Source: Bosea vaviloviae
Lineage (GTDB): Bacteria > Pseudomonadota > Alphaproteobacteria > Rhizobiales > Beijerinckiaceae
DNA length: 64,000 nt
Direction of reading: 5' to 3'
Assembly: GCF_001741865.1 (NCBI RefSeq)
Contig: NZ_CP017147.1
Coordinates: 3,339,001-3,403,000 of the forward strand
Program-made: the position numbers and the translations under genes
In this document: in pieces, positions 57,841-64,000 of the stretch
Position numbering within the stretch: the stretch's first letter is position 1
Layout: each line of letters opens with the position of its first letter
The notes under the pieces: model-generated
The model's database searches: none
What the model saw: the letters and a program-made list of their open reading frames with translations, nothing else
What the model was told of the DNA's origin: nothing

Positions 57841-59004
57841 TTGCCGCGTCGCCGAGGGGCCGAGATTGGGCGCAAGATTCGGCGCGACGATCCGCACCGT
57901 GCGCTTCTCGCCGGTGACGCTCTTCGTCTCGCTCTTCACCCCGTCGCCCTTGGGGAGGACCTTTTCGCCGACCGTATCGGGACCGACGCCGGCCGATTCC
58001 GTGCCCGCCGTCGGCGAGTTCTCGGAGGGCATGGGCTTCTCGTCGGCGACATCGGGAACGGCGGCGGGCTGCACGGTCGCGGGTGTGGCACCCCGGCGCT
58101 TGGGATCGACCTTGGGATCTGCCTTGGGATCGGCCTTGGGCCGCGACAATTCGGCGGCGCGCTGCTCGGTGACGATGACGTCGCCTTTGCGCTTGTCGAG
58201 CAGGTATTCGGCGTCCTTCAGCGCTTGCGCCCAGCTCTGGCCCTGGCCGCGGCAGGTGCAGGCGGCGTCAAAACTGCGCTGGTATTTTCCGGCGTTCGCC
58301 AGCGAGGTATAGGGCTGGCCGGTGCTGCGGGAGACTGCGTTCTGGATATCGCCGCCGCTCGTCATGCCGAAGGCGGTGGTTTCCGTGCCCGGGCACAGCG
58401 CCTGGCACATCTCGTCGCCGCCGCCGCCGGCATTATTGGCGAGCGGGAAGAAGAAGCCGTCGCAGCTGCGCACGCAGACGGTGTAGGCGCCGCCCATGCG
58501 CGGCTTCTCCGGCTCCAGCGGCTGCTCGGGCTGGAGCTCGGGCAAGGTCGTATCGATCTCGCCCCGGCGCGGTTCGAGCCCGAAGATGGTCTCGAAGAAG
58601 CCGCGCTGCTGCGGCCGGCAGTTATTGTCGATCGCCGCAGCGAGCTGGGCCCGGCGCTGCTCGCTACCGCCGCCCTCGGCCTGGCGCTGAGCCGCGCCAT
58701 ATTGCGCCTGCAACTGGCCGATCTGCGAGCGCAGCAGGCCACATTGCGGCGGCGGTCCCTCGCCGAAGAAGGAGAAGCTGCGGTCGCAGCCCATGCTGCG
58801 GTATTGGCTGGTCACCTGCGCAAGCTGCGCGCCGGCGCGCTGGGCGGCCTGGGCGGAGCGCGGATCGCCGCCACGCTGACCCTGCAGGCTGGCGAGCTCG
58901 GAGCGCCAGGCATTGCATGCCGGCGATTGCGCGAAAGCCGCGCCACCCAGGCTCGCCAGCGCCACCAGCACGGCGCCGAAGCGTCGGAAAAACGGAACTG
59001 TCAT
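57838..59004 (-). CDS. DUF2865 domain-containing secreted protein
   Basis: A 388-residue protein with a signal peptide (MTVPFFRRFGAVLVALASLGGAAFA). The conserved Cys-rich core is CNAWRSELASLQGQRGG, CGLLRSQIGQLQAQYGAAQRQA, YTVCVRSCDGFFFPLANNAGGGGDEMCQALCPGTET and CTCRGQGQSWAQALKDAEYLLDKRKGDVIVT, the pattern of DUF2865, a family largely limited to Hyphomicrobiales with no known function. The C-terminus is a long Pro/Lys/Ala linker and RIVAPNLAPNLGPS. An intergenic repeat supplies the stop. Confidence 0.88.
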   Translation of the reverse strand: MTVPFFRRFGAVLVALASLGGAAFAQSPACNAWRSELASLQGQRGGDPRSAQAAQRAGAQLAQVTSQYRSMGCDRSFSFFGEGPPPQCGLLRSQIGQLQAQYGAAQRQAEGGGSEQRRAQLAAAIDNNCRPQQRGFFETIFGLEPRRGEIDTTLPELQPEQPLEPEKPRMGGAYTVCVRSCDGFFFPLANNAGGGGDEMCQALCPGTETTAFGMTSGGDIQNAVSRSTGQPYTSLANAGKYQRSFDAACTCRGQGQSWAQALKDAEYLLDKRKGDVIVTEQRAAELSRPKADPKADPKVDPKRRGATPATVQPAAVPDVADEKPMPSENSPTAGTESAGVGPDTVGEKVLPKGDGVKSETKSVTGEKRTVRIVAPNLAPNLGPSATRQ

Positions 59005-59236
59005 CGCGGGTCGGGCCACATCACCTGTTTTGCTGGTCCAGGCGCTTGCCGCGCCGATTGCTCACGCGCGAGAACACCTGCCAAACGCGACGGAACTAAG
59101 GACGGCGCCTGCGGCGACCTGGCGCGGATTCGCTGGGAGCCGTAGCTCGCACTCGCATGCCATATTTGCCTGCGAGCGGCAATCGGCTGTGATTTTGGGC
59201 ATTCAGCCGTGCGCAGCGTCCGATCGGGCACGCGGA

Positions 59237-59878
59237 TCAGGGATGCTCCTCGGCGGGAAAATCGGGCTGCGCCTCGGGGCGCGCCAGGCGGAAGGCGTCG
59301 ATGGGCGTGCAAAGCTGCTCCACCTGCAGCAGCAACGGGTAGGCGGAGAGGTCGCAATGCAGGCGGCGAGCGGCGCCGAGCTGCGGAATGAGGTGAAGCT
59401 CGGCCCAACCCGGCCTCTCGCCGAAGCAGAACGGCCATTGCCGCGTCCGTTGCGCCAGCGTCGTTTCAAGCGCTCCGAAACCCAGCGCCAGCCAATGTTG
59501 CACCCAGCGGGTGACGCCGGCCTCGTCGGCATTCATCTCGGCTTGCAGGACGCGGCGGACGCGCTGAACGGTGAGCGGGTGCATTTCGGAGGCGATGAGC
59601 GCGCCGAAGGCGCGGGCTTGCGCGCGGGTGACGGGCTGGGACGGCAGGAGGCGGGGAGCGGGAAACATGCTCTCGATGTAGTCGAGGATCGCCGAGGATT
59701 GGGCGATGATCTGACCGTCGACATCCAGGGCCGGCAGCAATCCTTGCGGGTTCAGGCGTAGATATTCGCCCGGCGCGAGGGAGTTCACCGGGACATAGCT
59801 GTAGTCCAGGCCTTTGAGGCCGAGCGCGATGCGGACACGCTCCCCGGCCGAATTCTGCCAACGCGATACGAGACGCAT
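59237..59878 (-). CDS. maiA: Maleylacetoacetate isomerase-like glutathione S-transferase
   Basis: A 213-residue GST of the zeta class. WQNSAGERVRIALGLKGLDYSYVPV contains the Ser-rich glutathione site (usually SSCSxRVRIAL; here NSAGERV, a variant), NPQGLLPALDVDGQIIAQSSAILDYIE binds the gamma-glutamyl part, and the helical C-terminus includes FGERPGWAELHLIPQLGAARR. In tyrosine/homogentisate breakdown it converts maleylacetoacetate to fumarylacetoacetate; an FAH-like gene lies 3 kb away. The variant Ser motif leaves some doubt about the exact reaction. Confidence 0.75.
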   Translation of the reverse strand: MRLVSRWQNSAGERVRIALGLKGLDYSYVPVNSLAPGEYLRLNPQGLLPALDVDGQIIAQSSAILDYIESMFPAPRLLPSQPVTRAQARAFGALIASEMHPLTVQRVRRVLQAEMNADEAGVTRWVQHWLALGFGALETTLAQRTRQWPFCFGERPGWAELHLIPQLGAARRLHCDLSAYPLLLQVEQLCTPIDAFRLARPEAQPDFPAEEHP

Positions 59879-59931
59879 CCCGAAACCTCCCGCTGCCGGT
59901 CGCTCCCTGCCGTCCGTTTTCGTCCTTGCCG

Positions 59932-60426
59932 TCAGGCCTCGTCGCCGCGATAGCCGCCGGCGAGATGGCGGCCGCGTTCGGTCAGGGTCGAGAGCACGCG
60001 CTCGAACACCTTCAATTCTTCGGGAGCGATGCCTTCCGTCCAGCGCGCCTGCAAGGCGAGCGCCAGCGGCACGATCTGACCGTAGATTCGTACGCCTGCC
60101 GCGGTTAGCGCCACGAAGGATTCGCGCCGGTCCTGGCGGTTCTCGGCGCGCGAGACCAGGCCGCGCTTCTCCAGTTCGCCGACGGCGCGTGAGACCTTGG
60201 TCTTGTGCATCTCGGCGAGCTCGCCGATGTCGCGCGAGGTCAGCTTGCCGAACTCACCGAGCTGCGCGATGACCCGCCATTGCGGGATGTCGATGCCGAA
60301 ATGCGCGCCGATGATCCGCCCGAGCGCCCGGCTGCCGAGCAGGCCGACGACGTTGAGCCGATAGGGCAGGAATTGCTCCAGGCGGAGCAGGGGATCAGCG
60401 GCGGATGGAGGATTTTTCGTCGACAT
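59932..60426 (-). CDS. MarR family transcriptional regulator
   Basis: A 164-residue protein. The winged helix is FGIDIPQWRVIAQLGEFGKLTSRDIGELAEMHKTKVSRAVGELEKRGLVSRAENRQDRRESFVALTAAG (about 43-110 in pieces), with the MarR wing D-x-R. It probably represses neighbouring aromatic-catabolism genes and is released by an aromatic acid (inference). It is on the same strand as, and upstream of, the MaiA-like gene. Confidence 0.92.
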   Translation of the reverse strand: MSTKNPPSAADPLLRLEQFLPYRLNVVGLLGSRALGRIIGAHFGIDIPQWRVIAQLGEFGKLTSRDIGELAEMHKTKVSRAVGELEKRGLVSRAENRQDRRESFVALTAAGVRIYGQIVPLALALQARWTEGIAPEELKVFERVLSTLTERGRHLAGGYRGDEA

Positions 60427-60761
60427 CGATTTTTACGTCCGGCGGCTTCAGTTTGCACGGTATGATGCGGGCTCATGGTCCCGGAGCCTAGGCCCCGGGC
60501 AGGCGGCAGCGGCATCGCCTTTGGATTTTTGAGCCCTCATCCTGACGAGCAGGGATGAGGTGTAGGCTGTTGGACCAGTTGCCTGACGATCTTGCCGTCA
60601 TTGCGAGCGCAGTGAAGCAATCCACAGGACATAGAGCGAGCCCTCCTGGATTACTTCGCTGCGCTCGCAATGACGATGGAGCAGCGGCCGGGTCGCGGCT
60701 GGGCTTGCAGCTTCCCGGCGTTTGGGGTTGTCTCTCCGGCAAGGGGCATAAGGAGGGCGTT
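60427..60761. other. Gap between MarR and CHAD genes
   Basis: No gene. It holds the MarR upstream region, a trace of the CCTCATCCTGA repeat near 60533, and a full family A palindrome at 60597-60674. Confidence 0.6.
60597..60674. repeat. Intergenic palindromic repeat, family A
   Basis: GTCATTGCGAGCGCAGTGAA...CGCTCGCAATGAC, upstream of the CHAD-domain gene. Confidence 0.85.
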
Positions 60762-61730
60762 GTGGCGGTCCGAGCGAAGGCGCCGGCCAGGCGGGCTCGT
60801 TCCGGCAGCGGACTGGCCGCGCGTCGCGAGCCGGAACGCTCCGCCGAGGGCGGCGCCATGATGCAGCGCTGGGCTCGCCATTGGTTGCGCAGCTGCCGCG
60901 ACATGCCCAAGCGTGCCCTTCGCCTGATCAACGACGCACGGGCCGAACCCGAGAAGCAGGTCCACGCTTTCCGCCGCCTGATGAAGGCATGGCGCTCCCT
61001 GCTGAAGCTCGCGCCGGACTCGCTGGCCGAGGAGGCCAGGGCGGTGCGCGCCGAGATCAGGGCGCTGCGCCGGGATTTCGGCGCCGCACGCGATGCCGTC
61101 GTCCTGGCCAGGACCCTTGAGGACGCGCTGGGGAAGAGCCTCTTCGAGCGTCTGCCGAAACCGGAGGGCGAGGCCGGGTCGCCGGCTCCGTCCGATCTGC
61201 GACCGCGACTGGAGGCCGCTCGCATCAAGCTGGGCCGGCTCTCCGTCGAGATGGCGCGCTGGTCGGTGGCGGGGGAGGGCGGCGCCTTTCTGCTGAAGGG
61301 CTTCGAACGCTCCTGCCGCAAGACGCGTCGGCGCCTGCATCGCGATCCACTCCGGATGAGTTTGAAGCGCCTGCATGCGTCGCGGACGGCGATCGTCGAT
61401 CTCGCCTATCAGCTCCAGTTCTTTCGCCCCGCCAAGGTGGCGGGGCCCGCGCTGCGGGGCGAATTGGCGGAGCGCCTGCGTTCGCATCTCGGCGCCGTCG
61501 TCGATCTCGATCTCGCCCACAGATACCTGAACACGTTGATGCCGGCCGGGCGCAGGGCAAAGGCTGGGCACAAGAAGGCCGAGCACAGAATCGCCCGGCG
61601 CATCGTCAAGCGGCGCGGGAAGGCGGCGCGGCTGGCGCACCGGCTGCTCGATGAGCAGCCGAAGACCCTGCGCGCCCGCCTCGGCGAGATGATGGCGCTT
61701 CGCGAGCCACGCCGGGTCAAGCTGATGTGA
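60762..61730 (+). CDS. CHAD domain-containing protein
   Basis: A 322-residue very basic helical protein. VHAFRRLMKAWRSLLKLAPDSL, IRALRRDFGAARDAVVLARTLED, CRKTRRRLHRDPLRMSLKRLHASRTAIVDLAYQLQFF and HLGAVVDLDLAHRYL give the conserved His/Arg/Lys pattern of CHAD domains, which bind polyphosphate. GTG 60762 is chosen because AGGAGGG lies just before it; the longer frame runs into a repeat. It may link to polyphosphate granules or metabolism. Confidence 0.85.
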   Translation: MAVRAKAPARRARSGSGLAARREPERSAEGGAMMQRWARHWLRSCRDMPKRALRLINDARAEPEKQVHAFRRLMKAWRSLLKLAPDSLAEEARAVRAEIRALRRDFGAARDAVVLARTLEDALGKSLFERLPKPEGEAGSPAPSDLRPRLEAARIKLGRLSVEMARWSVAGEGGAFLLKGFERSCRKTRRRLHRDPLRMSLKRLHASRTAIVDLAYQLQFFRPAKVAGPALRGELAERLRSHLGAVVDLDLAHRYLNTLMPAGRRAKAGHKKAEHRIARRIVKRRGKAARLAHRLLDEQPKTLRARLGEMMALREPRRVKLM

Positions 61731-61755
61731 CCCCAAGCTGATGTGACTCGACGCC

Positions 61756-62841
61756 TCAGCGCGCCCTCAGCCGGTTCATGAACGAGTCGTAGGACAACTC
61801 CGCCACTTGCCACCAGAGCAGGTTCTCGCCACGGAAGGCGACCATGGAATCGTAGCCCTTCTTGAAGTCCGGGCTCTTGGCCGAGGTCTCGGCGTAGTAT
61901 TCCTCGGCGGCCTTGAGAGCGGCCTCCATCACCGGCATCGGGAACGCCTTCAACTGCGCGCCTTGCGCCACCAGGCGGCGCAGGCCGCCGGGGTTCACGA
62001 AGTCGTATTTCGCCAGCATCCAGTTATTGGCCGCCTCGCAGGCGTTCTGGACGATCGCCTGATAATGCTTGGGCAGCTTGGCCCAGGCCTCCTTGCCGAT
62101 GATCAGGTGCAGCATCGCGCCGCCCTCCCACCAGCCGGGATAGTAGTAATATTTCGCGACCCGGATGAAGCCGAGCTTCTCATCGTCATAGGGGCCGACG
62201 AACTCGGCCGCATCGATGGTGCCGCGCTCCAGCGCCGGATAGACGTCGCCGGGCGCGATCTGGGTCGGAACCACGCCGAGCTTGGCCAAGACCGCGCCGC
62301 CCATGCCGCCGATGCGGAACTTCAGGCCCTTGAGGTCGTCGAGCCCGGTCAGCTCCTTGCGGAAGAAACCGCCCATCTGGCAGCCGGAATTGCCACAGGG
62401 GATCGAATAGGCGTTGAAGCGGTCGAGCACGCCGTTCACGATCTGCTCGCCGCCGCCGAAATACCACCAGCTATGCTGCTGGCGCGCGTTCAGCCCGAAG
62501 GGGATGCCGGTGCCGAGCCCCAGCGTCGGATCCTTGCCGATGTAGAAATAGGTCGGCGAATGCGCGCATTCGACCGTGCCGGAGGAGACGGCGTCGAGCG
62601 CCTGCAGGCCGGGCACGATCTCGCCAGGCGCAAAAACCTGGATCTCGAACTTGCCGTCCGTGGCGTCGCTGACGAATTTCGAGAACTGCTGGGCGGTGCC
62701 GTAAATCGTATCGAGCGACTTCGGAAAACTCGACGTCAACCGCCATTTCACCTCGGGGGCCGACTGCGCGATCGCAGGCATCGCGACCGGGGTCGCAGCG
62801 GCGGCGAGAGCCCCTGTTTTCAAAAAGTCGCGACGTTTCAT
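61756..62841 (-). CDS. TRAP-type transporter substrate-binding protein (DctP family)
   Basis: A 361-residue periplasmic receptor with a twin-arginine signal (KRRDFLKTGALAAAATPVAMPAIA). Family traits include VKWRLTSSFPKSLDTIYGTAQQFSKFVSDATDGKFEIQVF, GLKFRIGGMGGAVLAKLGVVPTQIAPGDVYPALERGTIDAAEFVGPYDD and LHLIIGKEAWAKL, as in TRAP receptors for aromatic or keto acids. No DctQ/DctM permease is beside it, so it works with subunits elsewhere. GGGAGGTGACC is a very strong Shine-Dalgarno for ATG 62841. It is divergent from the FAH-like gene. Confidence 0.9.
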   Translation of the reverse strand: MKRRDFLKTGALAAAATPVAMPAIAQSAPEVKWRLTSSFPKSLDTIYGTAQQFSKFVSDATDGKFEIQVFAPGEIVPGLQALDAVSSGTVECAHSPTYFYIGKDPTLGLGTGIPFGLNARQQHSWWYFGGGEQIVNGVLDRFNAYSIPCGNSGCQMGGFFRKELTGLDDLKGLKFRIGGMGGAVLAKLGVVPTQIAPGDVYPALERGTIDAAEFVGPYDDEKLGFIRVAKYYYYPGWWEGGAMLHLIIGKEAWAKLPKHYQAIVQNACEAANNWMLAKYDFVNPGGLRRLVAQGAQLKAFPMPVMEAALKAAEEYYAETSAKSPDFKKGYDSMVAFRGENLLWWQVAELSYDSFMNRLRAR

Positions 62842-62904
62842 ATGGTCACCTCCCAAAAAGCGTGTTGCGCTCTTTCTGGCGCGTCCGGGGAGGAATGGAA
62901 AGAC

Positions 62905-63918
62905 ATGAAACTCGCGTCACTTATGCACGGCCGGGATGGCCGACTCGTCGTGGTCTCGAAAGACCTCACCCGGGCCACCGATGCCTTCCCCGTCGTGCCG
63001 ACCCTGCAGGCGGCGCTCGACGATTGGGATCGCTACGCTCCGCGCCTCGCCGATCTGGCGGAGACGCTGGAACATGGTTCGGTCCCGTCCTTCCGCTTCC
63101 ACGAGCATGATTGCGCGGCCCCGCTGCCGCGCGCCTATCAGTGGCTCGACGCCTCGGCCTATGTGAACCATGTCGAACTGGTCCGGAAGGCGCGGGGCGC
63201 CGAGATGCCGGAAAGCTTCTGGACCGACCCCTTGATGTATCAGGGCGGCAGCGATTCCAATCTCGGGCCGCGCCAGGCGATCCGCGCCCGCAGCGAGGTC
63301 GACGGCATCGATTTCGAGGCCGAGATCGCGGTCGTCACCGGTGACGTGCCGATGGGCGTCTCGTCCGCCCAGGCCCTCAATCATATCCGCCTGATCATGC
63401 TTGCAAACGATGTGAGCCTGCGGAATCAGGTTGCGAACGAATTGGCGAAAGGCTTTGGATTCGTTCAGTCAAAGCCGCCGACCGCCTTTTCCCCGGTCGC
63501 CGTGACGCCGGGTGAACTGGGTGCGAGCTGGGCCGGCGGCAAGCTGCATCTGCCGCTGCTGACGCAGCTCAACGGCAAGCCCTTCGGCAGACCGGAAGCC
63601 GGCATCGACATGACCTTCGATTTCGGCACGCTGATCGCCCATGCGGCGCGCACCCGCCCGTTGGCCGCCGGCACGATCATCGGCTCGGGCACGGTCTCGA
63701 ACCGCGGCACAGAGGGCGGTCCGGGCAAGCCTTTGGCGGAGGGTGGACTCGGCTATGCCTGCATCGCCGAGCAGCGCATGGTCGAGACGATTGCGCGCGG
63801 CGCGCCGACGACGCCGTTCCTGCGCTTCGGCGACAGCATCCGCATCGAGATGAAGACCGCCGCCGGCCATTCGATCTTCGGGGCGATCGAACAGGAGATC
63901 CTGCCTCACGCCGAGTGA
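62905..63918 (+). CDS. Fumarylacetoacetate hydrolase family protein
   Basis: A 337-residue protein: FWTDPLMYQGGSDSNLGPRQAI and VDGIDFEAEIAVVTGDVPMG carry the FAH metal ligands (Glu-x-Glu, Asp), with LIMLANDVSLRNQV, KPPTAFSPVAVTPGELG and AGTIIGSGTVSNRG as family motifs. It resembles the bacterial FAH branch that cleaves fumarylacetoacetate to fumarate and acetoacetate. With the MarR and MaiA-like genes it suggests a homogentisate route, although dioxygenase genes are not in the window. GGGGAGGAATGGAAAGAC precedes the ATG. Confidence 0.88.
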   Translation: MKLASLMHGRDGRLVVVSKDLTRATDAFPVVPTLQAALDDWDRYAPRLADLAETLEHGSVPSFRFHEHDCAAPLPRAYQWLDASAYVNHVELVRKARGAEMPESFWTDPLMYQGGSDSNLGPRQAIRARSEVDGIDFEAEIAVVTGDVPMGVSSAQALNHIRLIMLANDVSLRNQVANELAKGFGFVQSKPPTAFSPVAVTPGELGASWAGGKLHLPLLTQLNGKPFGRPEAGIDMTFDFGTLIAHAARTRPLAAGTIIGSGTVSNRGTEGGPGKPLAEGGLGYACIAEQRMVETIARGAPTTPFLRFGDSIRIEMKTAAGHSIFGAIEQEILPHAE

Positions 63919-63956
63919 TGGGCTGCGCCAAGCCCGGTGGCCCAAGGAGAGGCGTT

Positions 63957-64000
63957 TCAGGCGGCGTGCAGCTGGACGGCTGAATAGTCCTGCTGCGTCT
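63957..64000 (-). CDS. C-terminal end of an unknown gene (runs off window)
   Basis: The minus-strand frame ending at 63957-63959 reads TQQDYSAVQLHAA then TGA. It is open to the window edge and convergent with the FAH-like gene. Too little remains to name it. Confidence 0.3.
   Translation of the reverse strand, partial: TQQDYSAVQLHAA

Noticed and set aside
1..64000. CRISPR arrays
   Set aside because: The repeats seen are single palindromic intergenic elements or short tandem units; no regularly spaced repeat-spacer array exists.

Overview
The window is high-GC DNA from an alphaproteobacterium of the Hyphomicrobiales, possibly a Bosea-like genus (inference). The reasons are an Atu4866-type protein, a DUF2865 protein, an Omp25/Omp31-type barrel, and several families of short palindromic intergenic repeats typical of that order.

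Layout. Positions 1-2510 are host chromosome: a LysR regulator divergent from an SDR oxidoreductase, an Atu4866-family secreted protein and an NTF2-like secreted protein. A hairpin-rich non-coding stretch follows (2511-2960). From about 2961 to 31579 lies a prophage whose gene order follows P22-like podoviruses: terminase small and large subunits, portal, scaffold, coat, gp4-like adaptor, gp10-like stabilisation protein, needle/fibre candidate, ejection proteins, tailspike, muramidase and spanins. No integrase, repressor or replication gene is visible. The element is decaying. The portal is cut by an in-frame amber codon, and an ejection-protein gene is cut by a host-type repeat and a frameshift. 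A complete DDE insertion sequence with CTAG target duplications sits next to a methyltransferase and a sulfotransferase-TPR gene, and an IS1595-type transposase remnant lies after the coat gene. Several cargo genes run against the virion genes: a DUF3800 protein, a conserved hypothetical, a membrane protein, a lipoprotein and a small phage protein.

A tRNA-Val(CAC) gene (31629-31703) marks the right flank. Host genes follow: a HAD phosphatase, gabD, rpiA, a DUF2059 protein, an APC permease, a broken alpha/beta hydrolase, a tctCBA tricarboxylate transporter, an O-antigen-ligase-like protein, gor, three PIN-domain toxin-antitoxin modules around a class II DAHP synthase, a secreted esterase, an outer-membrane barrel, nadE, a SulP transporter, gltX, an MHS-type MFS permease, a DUF2865 protein, and a group suggestive of aromatic catabolism (MarR, MaiA-like, FAH-like) together with a CHAD protein and a TRAP-type binding protein.

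How parts work together. The prophage late region starts with a promoter followed at once by a terminator and has further terminators between its gene blocks, which suggests processive antitermination. One toxin-antitoxin module lies between the intact gor 3' end and a degraded second copy of it, as expected if the module arrived by recombination there. At least six families of palindromic repeats are scattered through host and prophage, and in several places they supply the stop codon of a neighbouring gene.
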